Positions 1 through 12,512 of a DNA stretch of 64,000 nt are shown here, one piece after another. The DNA comes from Thalassia testudinum (lineage: Eukaryota; Streptophyta; Magnoliopsida; Alismatales; Hydrocharitaceae): the NCBI GenBank assembly GCA_037157565.1, contig JAZHRO010000002.1, forward strand, positions 32,322,501 to 32,386,500, read 5' to 3'. Within the stretch, counting starts at the first letter, position 1; each line of letters begins with the position of its first letter. The notes beneath the pieces were generated by a model that ran no database searches, was not told the DNA's origin, and saw only the letters and a list, made by a program, of their open reading frames with translations. The translations under genes and the position numbers were made by a program.

Positions 1-1199
1 TCCAAATCTACCGGCCCCTCACCGGCCTCCGACGACAACTAGAGCTCCTCTCGACTTCTCCATCAACTCTTTCTATCAAGTGTGAACCCATCGTTGCAGG
101 TGTACCTACGGCCATGGTTCAGCCGTTTCCTTGGCTGGTCGACACTTCCCGACCACGACCGTTCTGGCTAGGATCCTCCTTGTCCTTTCTTGGTCTCCCC
201 TTCCTCCTTCCTTTTCTCTCTCTTAATGCACGCACGAGTGAAGGAAAGAAAACAAGGGAAAAGGAGAGGGGGCTTCACCTTAACATCGATGCTGACACCG
301 CTGCTCAGCCGTCTATGGCCTCGATGTTCCTCTGGCCGTCGTATGTCCTCTCGTGCTGCACAGAAGAAGAAAAGGAGTTCCTCTCTTCTCCTTTCCGATC
401 TCTATCTCGACTTCCGCCTCCTTTCCCCTCCATTCTCCTTCTTTCCCAATATCTCTCTCTTCTATCTTGATATTATGTGGAAGGAGGAGTTCGGTGGGTT
501 TGGATTAGGAGGTTATTTAAAAGGACGAGGGGAAAAAAGTTGCTAGGATTGAGGATACCGAGAAAGGAGAAAAAAATAAAAGAAAAATAAAAGGGAAACT
601 AAGGTAGTAAAAGAGGGAAATATATAGCTGTATCTTTGAAATCGATTTATTATTAAAAAATAAAAATAATTAACTAATTATCCCTTCAAATAATAATAAT
701 ATTATTATTTATTAATTATCAATTTATTTATTAAACTCTTTTACGTAGATTTGATTTTATAAATAAAGTAGTCTCATAACAACGTAGAACGTGCTTTAAT
801 TCTAGCGAAGCATGTATCATCGGAACTACTATGTGATAAGGAATCTGATAAAATTTATAGATTTTTAAACGAAGCTTGTTTGTACCGTGTGATTCCTAAA
901 GTAGGTAATTGCACGTAGGTTTTCCGTAGTTTATACATGCTTAGCATATCCGAGGTTCGATCGTCATACAGAACATACAGTAAAAACTTCGTGATACCAT
1001 AAAGCTAACAATACTTTCATATCGTTGATCCGAGATTCAGATCACAAAAATGAAAAACAAGTGGGTTTTCAATCTAATGATGCATTTTTAATTTGTGCGA
1101 CCTCCAATTGACAAGCGAAAAATGTCAGTGGGTTCTTCTTAACCTGCTTATGTTTGAAATGACTCGGAAATCCTAGTTCGGGCCTTTACAAATATAACA
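1..1199 (-). repeat. Possible LTR of a chromovirus-like Ty3/gypsy element, partial
   Basis: No convincing coding sequence. Read on the minus strand, the segment would start near 1199 with TGTTATATTTG, preceded at about 1200-1235 by a purine-rich stretch (GGGGCAAAATTCCCTTTAAGG) that resembles the 3' junction of Tekay/Del chromoviruses, where a 'gacgaaattttctttaaggggg'-like tract precedes the LTR. The rest holds a pyrimidine-rich block (170-470) and an AT-rich block (600-780). Short open frames at 114-546 overlap each other in two frames and look like low-complexity artefacts. The assignment rests on one degenerate junction and is weak. Confidence 0.3.
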
Positions 1200-3387
1200 A
1201 CCTTAAAGGGAATTTTGCCCCTAAAACTCAAGCGAGTTAGGCACGAAGTGAGAGGCGTGCAAGCAAGTAGTCCATAATAATTTTAAAGAGGTAATAACAA
1301 CCTTAAAGAGAAAATAAACTAAGGTGTTATGGACTCACCGGAAAAACAACTAGGGATACCTCTCCCACATCTCAACTAGATAAGAAATTCTATCTCCTTG
1401 ATAATAAACTAAAAGAAAATATAACAACTTATTTCGAATGCATTTGGTTGTGAGCAAGGTAACTACAGGGTCCATTGTCTAAAATAAGAATTCTACAACA
1501 AAATCAACCAATGTCAACAACATGAACTTTCATTTTCCAAATTTGCTAATTTTAGGCAAGTCATTAGCCTAGCAAGTTCTAACCAAAATATTAAAGTAAT
1601 ATCAACCACAAGTATAAAAGTGATTAAATAGTAATCATTAATCTCATACTTGCAATACATTAACTTTCCTATTCCACCTAATCATTGCTTATTTCATTGT
1701 CAAAACAACCATTTTAAAATTATCCAGAATAGAAAACGAAGAACTAATTATAGACTCAAGAACTTTAAACATAAAACTTGTCAATTATTGAAAATACAAG
1801 AGCTATAACTTTGTCATGATATATAAGGGTTAAGAAACACTTCTTTCATCAGAGGAGAAAATGTAAACAATAATAGTAGCATACCACTAAAAATTAGATA
1901 TACCCTCTTCTTTTTTTTTTGTAGAGAATTTACTTTTTGACAAATTTATAGTAATTCTCAATTAATAGGTATTATTTAATAATGCTGGAAAATGCCTTCA
2001 AATCCACATAAAATTTCAAGGTGTAAAATATAATTTCTTAAAACTTTAAATTCATGCGGATGAAATGATCTTGAACTCTGATTGAAAACATGGACCATCG
2101 AGAAAAATTTCAAGTTTTAAGTATTTTCCAAAGATCAAACTCAAGTTTCCAAAATAAAAACATTTGTAATTGGCAAGTAAAATGTAAGCTTTGTATATTA
2201 AGCAATGGTATGTTCTAATTTCCGAAGAAAACAAATGGAAATATCATTTCTAAAATGATTTGAGTCTCATTCGATTGTTTAATTCAATTATCAATTCTAA
2301 TCACGTATTCCTTTTATCGCCTGGATAATTGTCAATTGATAATTTTCGATATAAACCAATTACACAATTTTTCCTTTGATGTGATTGACAAGGGAGTTAT
2401 TATATTATTTCTTTAATCTGGTAAAAGAAGCAATATATATATCTTTTCGATTTATTAAAATTTGCACATTTGTTTCTATTATAACATTCGGAATATGATT
2501 ATCCAATTTTATAAATTAATACTAACTCCATAAATGAGATATGAATTATTAGATCATCAATATCTTGAATGTTTAAGCTTTTGTTTATTTAAAAAAATAC
2601 CTTTGACAATGCAATTAGTAACAATAAACTAATACATCACAATTTTTGTTACTTATTATATGTAAGCCTATCATAAATAATATGGTAGCAATACATCAAA
2701 ATTAGGAATTAGAGCAATGTAAGCGGTGGAGATACATTTATCCTATCCTCGTAAACATGGATGACATTATAATAAATCTTGTTTTCATTATAACAAACAG
2801 GAGGGATGCATGTATTATTTACCCTTTTATACTAATTTATAAATAGTGCAATCAACTAGGCTAAAAATCAAAATAGTTATGTTCATTCCACAATTATTAA
2901 ATTAATAATAACATTACCACGTACGAACAATAATCGATTAATACCATGCTAATCCAAATAAGTAATTAATTGATTTCATTCCCATCCAAATAATAATAAA
3001 CTTAATTCCATTTCAATCTAAACAAGATACTTCACAAAATTAGTCTATATAAGATTTTAACGAATATTGCTACAATAGTAAGCCCTACAGCTAACGACAG
3101 TTACCAACTGCATTAGAAATCAAGATAGCCATCTTCCTTTAATAGTTATTACCATAATATTTGACCATTCAAGAAAATAATTTAACCATGCACAACAAAT
3201 TCCTAACTCAATCCCTCATATGTTCTCAATATATATTAATATACTAAGGCATTTTATAAGTCAAATTACAACCCATAAATGTTTATATATGCCACGAAAA
3301 TATAAATGATTTACAGGCATATTTATAGAAACAATGATTGGGTGGTTCTACAAAAGGGATAGGTAATGCATGGACACATACTTTAAG
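1200..3387. other. AT-rich unassigned intergenic or decayed repeat DNA
   Basis: About 2.2 kb of strongly AT-rich sequence with no ORF above about 70 codons and no recognisable LTR, tRNA or protein homology. The first 300 bases may be the 3' noncoding end of the possible chromovirus on the minus strand. I see nothing else I can support. It ends at the boundary of the F-family LTR at 3388. Confidence 0.5.
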
Positions 3388-6049
3388 TGAAAGAGCGATC
3401 TTCATTTTTGTTGAAAACTTTAGCATAAAATGTCGCATTATTGTATTCAGTTGCGTGATAGAAAATCTCTTTTCAAAACATTTAATTCTCAAAATCTAAC
3501 CACGAAAATAGTTAGGTCGTCTCCACAGAGAGGAATTAGCCTATTAAACTCGTGAGTGATGTCTCATTTGTTCGAAAATATCGACGGGTGCGCATACTGA
3601 CTAGTGCAACTTATTTCCAATATAAATTCTCAATTTAAACAATTAATCAAAAGTGTAAGTGTGCACATGAAAAATTACCGTAATATAATATTCTATTAAA
3701 TAATGATCTTGGTAATAGCAAATAACGTCAGTATTAATCTCCTACCTAATAGCACCCATTTAGTATAACAAATATTTCATCTTTTATGTCATTCATAAGA
3801 AAAACTCAATCATATGTAATTTAGATTAAAGCAGAGGATGTCTATGCAATTTGTTGTAATATATTAAATCAGGAAAATAAATGAATAGTGCATTCGACAA
3901 TGGCATGATTCGTAAATATTAATGAAATCCAAAATAGGGGAATTCATCTCTCTCCTTTGTGCACGTGTGGGGGAGCTTCATTGCAGGAGCTGCTATCGGG
4001 GAAGGTTCGATCGGAGTGAGACCTCCACGATGGTGTAGGAGTCATGGCTGGAAGTGGTAGGTGGCGGCTGACCGAAGGAGATGAAGCTCGCCGGCGAGGA
4101 GGTCTGTTGGCGGTGAATGGCGACCGTAGGTGCCGCTGCGTGAGGCCGAGGGTGGTCAGAGGATCGAGGTGAGATTGTTGGCATCAATGGCACGAAGCTT
4201 CGAGGCCAGACGAGGAGGCTATGAGGAGGAGTGCACGGTTGTTGATGGGTTCTTCTGGAGGAGATGAATAGTGCATGGAGAGGAGGAGGAGCTGCAACCG
4301 TTGCCGTGGCCGCATGAAAGTGTCACAATGGCCCGCGCACAAGGGCGCGCGAGGGTATGCACAAGAGTGCGCGAGGGGCGCATACTGACTAGTGCAACTT
4401 ATTTCCAATATAAATTATCAATTTAAACAATTAAACAAAAGTGTAAGTGTGCACATGAAAAATTACCATAATATAATATTCCATTAAATAATGATCTTGG
4501 TAATAGCAAACAACGTCAGTTTTAATCTCCTACCTAATAGCACCCATTTACTATAACAAATATTCCATGTTTTATGTCATTCATAAGAAAAACTCAATCA
4601 TATGTAATTCAGATTAAAGAGGGGGATGTTTATGCAATTTGCTGTAATATATTAAATCAAGAAAATAAATGAATAGTGCATCCTGCAATGGCATGATTCG
4701 TAAATATTAATGAAATCCAAAACAGGGGAATTCGTTTCTCTCCTTTGTGTACACGCGGGGGAGCTTCGTTGCAGGAGCTGCTATCGGGGAAGCTTCGGTC
4801 GGAGCGAGGCCTCCGCGATGGTGTAGGAGTCATGACCGGAAGTGGTAGGTGGTGGCCGACTAGAGGAGATGAAGCTCGCCGGTGAGGAGGTTTGTTGGCG
4901 GTGAACGATGACCGTAGGTGCCGCTGCGTGAGGCCGAGGGTGGTCAGACGATCGAGGCGAGATTGTCGGCGTCAATGGCACGAAGCTTCGAGGCCAGACA
5001 AGGTGGCTGCGAGGAGGAGTTCACGGTTGTTGATGGGTTCTTCTGGAGAAGATGAACAATGTGTGGAGAGGAGGAGGAGCTGTAGCCGTTGCCGTGGCCG
5101 CGCGAAGGTGTCACAATGGTGCGTGTAGAAAGGCACGCGAGGGGATGCACAAGAGCGCGCGAGGGGATGCACTATTGTACACGTGCGTGGCTGGTGGTAA
5201 GGTCGGGCGCGGCCGGCTGCTTGTGCGTAGGAGGTGACTGGGATGGACGTGGCCACTGTGGATGCGGCATGTGCTGGAGGCAGTGCGTGAGGAGGGAGTG
5301 CACTGTTGGCCTACGTGTGTACGGTCTCACACATGTGGGTGGCGTGGCAGAGGGTCGTTGGTCGCATGTGGGCTGAAGGTGGCTGCGGTGTTTGTTGGTG
5401 GTTTGTGGCTAAGGGGGCAGGTCTGCTGAGGGGGTGACGGGTGAAGGGACGTGGTGGTGTTGGGTTGCTCTGTTGAGGTTGGAGAAGAGGAAGAAGAAGG
5501 ATATGGTTATGCGTGCTGCTACGAAGGGGTTGGTGGTGAGGATGCGCACACTGTCATCATGCGCAGAAGGTCGAGGGTGAGAGGAGGAAGATGGATGCTT
5601 GCTTTAAATCACGGTGCTTGCCATGTCCATGGTGTGTGCATGAGGAGCATGGTGGAAGCGAGAGGAGATCCCCGCAGGGGGAAGATTGGTTCATCCCTTA
5701 GATTGACAATCCCATGCGACTTTTATCTCCCCCCTTCTGTTCTCCTTCACCGGCACAATTCAAGGAATTTTAAATCCCTTTCTAAAATTGGCCGCCATTA
5801 GACGTTCGGAGATTTGACTTGAGACCTGCAAGGTTAAATTACAAATATAATCCTATTAATGCTTTTAATTGATTCCTATGTCCACCTGATTTAATCTCTT
5901 TTGCATATATAAAATATTAAAAAGAGGTTGTAATCAAAGGTGAATTAAGCATATAAATATAAAGTAGTCGTTAATGCAGGTTCTACTAATTATCACCTAA
6001 GATATTGAAAATTAAGAACCAAGGAAGTATAATCGAAATATACTTAGGC
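3388..6049 (-). repeat. LTR of family F (copy F1), truncated at its 5' end
   Basis: The low-coordinate end (the LTR 3' end on the minus strand) matches the F2 copy at 49126 closely: tgaa-g-agcgatcttc, then a shared 'aaaacatttaattctcaaaatctaaccac' track and the priming-side 'cagagaggaattagcctatt' block. At the other end homology to F2 stops after 'tacttaggc' near 6049, about 60 bp short of the F2 LTR start, so this copy has lost its 5' tip. It is enlarged by a 788-bp internal duplication. GC-rich frames at 3993-5801 lie inside the LTR and are not genes. Confidence 0.7.
3590..5165. repeat. 788-bp tandem duplication inside LTR F1
   Basis: The block starting 'gcgcatactgactagtgcaac' at 3590 recurs at 4378. 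The two units (3590-4377 and 4378-5165) run parallel through the AT-rich half (gtaagtgtgcacatgaaaa, taatgatcttggtaatagcaa) and the GC-rich half (cgaagcttcgaggccagac). Differences are scattered substitutions, so the duplication is old enough to have diverged. The F2 LTR at 49126 has a single copy. Confidence 0.9.
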
Positions 6050-6464
6050 ATATACACACATTGAAACATAGATAGCCAATGATCCACCCACCGGTCGAGT
6101 AAAAGAAAGCCAACTCCAAACCTCGAGCCATGCATCTCGCTATTCCATTTAGAAGCTAAGCCTAACCAAAGAGTCGTAGGGAGGCCAATACTCCCTAAAC
6201 CAGCCCAAAATCGGTCTAGTAGACCAAAGCTACAGCCAAATCCAGCGAGTAGTGGGCTGAAACCAATTATCTAATTCCTTTAATTCTCAACAAATTCATC
6301 GTACTGATCATTTGATCATTTCTAGATAATTGTATCAATGTGCATCAATTAAGTTATAACTCTCATCGTTTTAAACCATTGATCTAAAGTTATGAAAACA
6401 ACCCAGATCACATCATTTTAAAATTAATTGCTAAACAACTTAGTTTCTAACTCTTGATCATGAT
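6050..6464. other. Unassigned spacer between LTR F1 and a C LTR
   Basis: About 415 bp without ORFs or recognisable repeats. The left half is of mixed composition and the right half is AT-rich. It ends directly at the TGACGGGAAC start of the C-type LTR and shows no polypurine tract there, so it is flanking or decayed sequence rather than the 3' end of that element. Confidence 0.5.
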
Positions 6465-7372
6465 TGACGGGAACACCATCATGTGCCATAACTAGCTCAT
6501 TTTGACCCAATTAAGTTAATAAATGCTCCTACATAATCGCCAGAGAACCATAACTCACTGTATAACCATTCTGAGAGAAAAATAAGAAACTAAGGTTAAA
6601 ACTGCAATTTTACCAGCTTATCATGAATGTAGTGCAACCACGGGTTTTCTCAAGAGCTGAATAAAGGTTAAATGGTCTTAATAAGATAATAAGTGGGTTA
6701 GATCAGACAAAAAAAGGGTTTACATGAGATCTGAGAATTAAATGACTTTTGAAACCATAAAAATAGACCCATTTCATTAATCGAGGTTCTGGTCAGGACA
6801 AAATTCACCTAAACCCTCCTAAAATCATAGAAAAATATTCTCTAGGGTTTAGTACCTTCAATTTGACCATCAAAACCCATCTTGACCCAAAATGGAGCCT
6901 CAGATAGATATTTGTCCTAATATGGGTTTTTGCATAAGTTACCCAGTCAAACATGGTCAAAACCAAAATCAAACTTCAACATTGGATTTCCTAGGTCCAA
7001 ATTAGGTTTGTACCACAATTTGGACCCAAGATGAGCTTGTCTTGACCTAGTTTGCAAAATGGTCTTGTTTGATTACATTTATACCCCCAAGTTTCAAAAA
7101 TCCTTGCATTCAGCCCCCTAACTTCCTCATCATCTTCACAATCAGGTCCCTCCACCATTATTGTGAAGAAATCCTTCTTCGGCTACCTTTGATTGAAGAG
7201 AACTCCTCTATTCAATTAATCCTTTCCAAAATTGGAAGGGAGATTCTTTGAGGAATCATCTTCAGTTTGAACCCATTCATGAGCTCTGCATCTTTCCCAA
7301 TCTCTCATGCGAACGCATGAGGGATTTGGGTCTCATGAAAGCTCCCAAATCCGGCGATCTTACAAGCTTGGG
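6465..7372 (+). repeat. LTR of family C, 3'-truncated fragment
   Basis: Begins TGACGGGAACACCATCATG, colinear with the starts of the C LTRs at 19164 (minus), 35945 (minus) and 51486 (plus), including the shared 'taactagctcattttgacc' and 'gctcctaca' blocks. Homology continues past 'ttctctagggtttagtaccttc'. Near 7372 it passes abruptly into the A-type 3' noncoding region, so the LTR's downstream half is missing. The short frame at 7069-7251 has no recognisable product. Confidence 0.75.
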
Positions 7373-8071
7373 AAAATATAGAGAAAGAAAATAGAAAAAG
7401 GAGAAAATAAAAAAATAAATAAAACCACACTTAACCGCATGAGTATGGCTGGCAAGTTGTCGATGGTAACAGCTTATCTTCCTGTTGTCCAGAACCCAGC
7501 TCACAAAAAAATTATGCACAATAATTCCCAAACACTTAGGGAAGAAGCAGGGGAGTAGAATAAACCGGCGAGATATACACTGGGTTCTCCCTTGTGTTGA
7601 CCCCATAAATAAAAGAAGTAGGGAGAAAGCTACCGTTTGAAAAGATAAACCTCTAGGCAAGGTCACCTAGGGTCGTAGAAACCCGAAGTCCATTTTAATG
7701 GCCTCCTAGTGAGTCTTTCACTATTTTCACAAGATGCTTAGCACTTAGAATCCTTTTTGAGTCATGGACGGGTTGGGTAGTCATAAAAAGTTATCCCAAA
7801 ACTCTCAAACTCCAAAAGTACAAAAAAATTAGAAAAGAAGAAAAATAATAAAAAAATGTATCTTCCCTTTTCAAATAAGGCGAGGACTTGGGCAGATTGC
7901 ACTCTGGCAGGCAGCTGGGTATTGTTGAGTTTTCAAAGTTTAGGGCCTTAGTTGAAATTTTCTATTATTAATAAACGACTTAGGCCTAAGTGATCTAATC
8001 CTAATTCTGCTTTTATACATAGCATATAGTTTAATTTTGCTAGAGACTAGCAAAAGATAGGCATGGGGGTA
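7373..8071 (+). mobile_element. 3' noncoding end of an A-type element with polypurine tract
   Basis: Homologous to the last 0.7 kb of the internal regions at 30400-31094 and 37620-38328. It contains one copy of the 'ggctggcaagttgtcg' hairpin module (about 7446-7475), the 'gggagatatacactgggtt' block, and at 8051-8071 the polypurine tract AAAAGATAGGCATGGGGGTA, which abuts the LTR at 8072. The coding part of this unit is gone. It shows that LTR A1 was also the 3' LTR of an upstream unit. Confidence 0.85.
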
Positions 8072-9569
8072 TGATGTAAACATATTTATTGAGGGTAAAA
8101 TGCCTATTCATGCATCTTCCTAGGCTTAGATTTGCATTTCATGTTATAAATATTGCATAGCATGCACATTTTGCATTTAGAGTAGTTGTATATAATTTAG
8201 GTTAATTGCATCCTTTTTGTGGTTAGGAGAGAACGATATTTATTTTGGAGCCTCGGATTGACGATCTGACTATACGAATCTGATCAAGACGACGATCGGA
8301 GTCCAATGCCTCCGGAACCGCCTCGATCGAAGTCCTGTAGCACCATATGCAAACCGAGGAAGATCAACGGCCAAGGCACTGGGCAACATAATTCGGAGCT
8401 TCAAATGACAAATTCGACTATGAGGATGGATCCAGGTCGACGATCGTAGCCTAACGGCATGAAAATCGACTCAATCCGACCTCTGTAGCAACCCCAACAG
8501 CGAAAAGAAGATGGACGGCCCAGATTACGCCACGTGGCGTAGCCCAGGCTGCCCAGCACATGCACGCGCCACTGCACGCATGCAGCAGCGTGGGTGCACG
8601 CGCGCGCGTTGGGGCGCGCATGTGCACAGCACAACGCCATCGCGTGGGTGCACGTGCGTGCGGCAATGGCGGGGACAGCGCGTGCTAGTGACGCATGAGC
8701 TGACCTACAGCAACGCATGAGCTGGACCTACAGTGATGCTTACAGCCGTTGCTAATTCTTTGTGCACCAGCAAAGCCAACTATGGGCTTGAGCGGGCATG
8801 AGCGACCTACAGCGACGCTTCTAGTGATGGCCTGGATGTCACTAATGGTCCCATACCTATTTTTGCCTCCTCCATTATAAAAGGACCTACACCTCCTCCT
8901 TTCCAAGCCATCTCTACCTACTCTACTCCCACTAACTCCCAAGCTCTAGCAAGCCTACCAATGCTCCATTAGAGCTTATTCTCAAGCTCCCAAGGTGCCT
9001 ATTAGTGTAGTGAACCTCTACCCCACCAAATACTCCTCCAACTTCCCATCCCCCTTCATAGGTCGCCTTGGAGTTGTCCTCCCACCTCCATTCTGGTAGC
9101 AGATCATCTTCGTCTTCTCACCTCCATTCTAGAGCCATGCCGAAGCTTTCCTCTACCCAACGTCCTCCCACATCTCACCTCTGTCATTCCGCTCCTCACC
9201 TCCTTCATCCAAGCTTCCACCAGGCACCGTTGTCTCGCCGAACAACCGATTTGGGAGATTTCCTCTCACCCCCCTCACTTTTTATGCTTTCATAGTTGAT
9301 TGTAATAGACATTGACGTGATATCTATACCATTTTCGTTCCATCTCTATCTTGTGATTTGTTTGCTTATTTCTTCTTACAAAAATACAAAAAAAGAACAA
9401 AATCCTAAAATACCAAAAAGAAACAAATCGAAGCATGTTTTTCAGTTAAAGTAAATGTCGCCTCCCTGTGTTCGACCTGGGACTCCCTTGGAGTTTCGGT
9501 ATAAATTTTATCTGATCAACATGTTTTGCAACTACGACGACGGGTTACTTGTAACCCCGATTTCTAACA
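8072..9569 (+). repeat. A-family LTR (A1)
   Basis: Starts TGATGTAAAC directly after the polypurine tract and ends near ...TTCTAACA at 9569. A TATA box (TATAAAAG) lies at 8876-8883. Downstream come CT-rich leader sequence and the LTR-end block 'cctgtgttcgacctgggactccc'. Overlapping GC-rich frames at 8401-8942 on both strands and at 9068-9295 are inside the LTR and are not genes. The exact 3' end is less certain than the 5' end because no clear primer binding site follows. Confidence 0.85.
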
Positions 9570-10367
9570 CGCGAAACACGTGCGACCAATGCTCCAGCTC
9601 ATGCAACCGATGAAAACTTCGTTGGACACCTTGCAATCCGAACTTAGTACAAACAATCGACAGCCTGGATCTCTAACATCACAATCTGTACCAAACCCAA
9701 GGAAGGTTCAGAACTGAGTTGCTGGGCCTCAAGGGTTTGGTAATAATGGGGAGTCGCATGCTCAAGCTCATGCTATCTATCAGGCTACCCCAGCCCCTTC
9801 TGGAGAGAACCAATTTCCTACCATAATCAACCGGGAGCCCCCTGTTTTGCCCAACCCTCCCGAAGGCACTAACCAACAGCATTTTGCCACGGAAAGCACC
9901 ATCACCTTGAGGAGTGGTAGTAGACACAAGGGACTTGCCCAACCCCATGTCAACCCCATTAGGCCCCGTAACAAGAATTCCAAACTCCAAACTAAGAATG
10001 TGATCAACAAAACATCAGAGTCTGATTTCGGAGTATGTTGTTGTATGGGAAAACATAAAAAGTCGGAGGAGAAATTGGAGGAAAGGATGTCCTTACTTCA
10101 GGCTTTCAAATTGTCAATCATATTACTCCTCGCGACTATCGGATCAATCCCTGCCTACGCCATAGGTTTACTTAATGCATATAAAGAAAGGCGTAGGGCG
10201 AAATCTGAAATCAATAGGAGAGTAGTTTGTCCGATAACACAAGCACATTGATCCTAAACAAGCAACCTCCTAAGAAGCAGGACCTGGGAGCCCCGTTGAT
10301 TTCCTGCACAATAGGAAACAGTACTTTCGACCGGGCCCTCCTCGACATGGGTGCTTCCATTAATGCG
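9570..10367 (+). pseudogene. Degenerate gag C-terminus and start of retropepsin, A family
   Basis: Plus-strand remnant with frameshifts and stops. Around 9847-9935 the frame gives a proline-rich gag tail ending ATESTITLRSG, the usual Athila-type gag-protease linker. At 10100-10226 a decayed copy follows of the region that reads LLDAIRSIPAYAKFLK in relatives. At 10227-10367 comes the protease start, with APLISCTIGNSTFDRALLD and MGASINAIP, where the catalytic motif is normally D-L/T-G-A. Coding stops at 10368 where the C element is inserted; the protease resumes at 35951. Most of gag and any primer binding site between the LTR and this remnant are missing. Confidence 0.8.
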
Positions 10368-10827
10368 ATCCCTAGTCGGGCTTGGGACCACTTTGTATCT
10401 GTATTTTATTACTCGAAAATAGAAAATCTCCGAGGTCAAACTCAGGGAGCAACACTTGATTCTAGAAGCGTACAAAATCACAATTTACAATATGCATACT
10501 GTTTTACAAAAAAGATTAAAGAAAGGAAAATTGATTCTTTTCTTCTCTCTCACTTTCTTCTTTTGTGTGCCTCTCTTTCTCATTTCAAACGTCTGAATCC
10601 AAGGGTCAGACAACTTAAACTCCACTTGCTACAGTACTGCTACTACTGGATCTTCTTCTTCCTCTTGGCTTCTTCTTTGGCCGTTTGCTACTTCTTCCCT
10701 ATTTCTTCTTTGCAGCACTTTTCTCTGCGCTAGCCTTGCCTTTCTTCTTCCTTCTTCAGCCTTAGCTCTATGACTTCCTCTTCTATTGGCTTTGCCTCTC
10801 CTTCTTCCTTATCTTTCCTTCTCTTCT

Positions 10828-12512
10828 TGTTGAACTCTCGAATTGCTATGCTAACGTGTTTGGTTTTGGAAAACCTATCGTTGTAGCTTGAAAGTGAAGA
10901 ATTCGTGTTCAACAAATAAAATTTATACCGAAATTTGAATTCCAGGTCGAACACAGGGAGGCTACGTTGATCTATATTCGCAATTATACTTGTTTTTAGA
11001 ATTTTTGAAAAGCGAGGCGATATAATTACAATGAAGCTATCAGACTAAAAGGAAGAGAGAGAGAGAGAGAGAAAGAGAGAACATGCATTTAATCTTTCCA
11101 AAATGTTTATACAATCAAACCAAATAAAAGTTATAATAGAAAGCGGGAAATCAGCTACACTAGAAAGCAGGAAAATTCTACACTAGAAAAGCTGTAAAGA
11201 AGAATGGGAGAGAGAAGTTACCCTCCTCGACGATTGCTTGGAGGACGAGCCGGACGGAATGACGCCTGGACGAAGGAGGACAGAGCAGGACGAAGGAGGT
11301 CGAAGCAGAAGAACAGGAACGAAGCAGCACGCCGTTGTCGTCGCGGGATCCACTTCCGAAGGGGGATGAAAATTTGGACTTTATCTCGAGAGGAGCTTCC
11401 CAGGTGTGGGACAAGCTTCTCTTGAGCTTTGGAGTGGTAGAGAAGAGAAGGAAGGGATGAGAATTTCGTGTGGAGGGGGTCTCCTATTATAATTGCAAGG
11501 AGTAGGGGCAAATTGGTCATTACATCTTTAAAACATTAAATGAGGGGTCTTTAGTGACGGATAAAATCGTCACTAAAGCCCCAATGTGGGTGTAGTGGGC
11601 GCTCCCCACGCGCGCCTCCTTGGCTACCTACGCTCATCACCCGCCGCACATTCATCCAACCACAGCCATCTGATCGCGAGATCGGACGGCTGTGCATGTT
11701 CCTGACCTCGCTACTGCGCACCGGCCCAGTGCGTACAATGCTGCATTCCCGCCTCGCGTGAGATAGCGCATGGCTACTATTGGAGGATCTGAGCTGGCCG
11801 ATGATGATCCAATGCACGCCCATGCTCGCTCACCCGCACCCTTCTCCCCTTCACTGTAGCTCGAACCCGCGGCTGCAGCTCACGATAGCGCCTTCGACCG
11901 CTGCACTACGAGGCACAGATGGTTGAGTGAACGCTTTTAGGTGCGGCAGTCCACAGCCGTTGGATCGAGATCCAACGGCGGAGAGAGAGCGGATGCAGGG
12001 ACTTCAGTGATTGCATGCGACCGTTTGGGTGGCCGAGATGGCGCCACGTGGCACCATCTTGGCCGTCCATCTTCTGGGTGTTGTAGATAGTGCCACGGAT
12101 GTCGGATTGACTCGATTTTTGCATCGTTAGGCTGTGATTGTCGATCTGAATTCATCCGTGTGGTTGGATTTGTCATTTGAAGTGTAGATTTGCACCATCA
12201 TGGCCCTTAATCTTCTATGGTTCCCTGGTCACTATCTGATGCTATGGATGCTTGATTAGGGCGATCTTGGAGTCGTTGAACTCCAATCGTCGCCCTGATG
12301 ACATCCATATGGTTGTATCTTTGATCCGAGGCCCCGATAAAATGTTTGCCCTATCCAAGCACATAAAAGGAGACAATTAACCTCCATTTTATTTAAACTA
12401 CTCTAAATGCAAGATGATGCATGTTATGCAATATTTATAGCATGCAATGCAATCCTATGCTTAAGAACATGCATAAATAAACATCTTAAGTAGTGTAAAT
12501 ATGTTTACATCA
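10828..12512 (-). repeat. B3 3' LTR
   Basis: 1685 bp, from TGATGTAAAC (12512) to ...GTTCAACA (10828) on the minus strand. It carries the B-LTR layout: palindrome GCCGTTGGATC/GATCCAACGGC (11956-11979), tRNA-like segment (about 11845-11925), second palindrome (11664-11691), CTTTAG hairpin (11549-11578), a mutated TATA box (TATAATAGG near 11485), then a (GA)n tract on the plus strand at 11047-11075. Frames inside it are LTR artefacts. Confidence 0.92.

Noticed and set aside
114..546. Two overlapping 118-codon frames that might be a gene start
   Set aside because: Pyrimidine-rich low-complexity sequence open in two frames at once; no domain, and context looks like an LTR leader.
10377..10398. 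A primer-site-like TGG(T)CCCAAGC next to the C LTR end
   Set aside because: The matching ATCCC duplications show that this is the terminal part of the 3' LTR, beyond which lies the A protease, so a primer site is not expected there.
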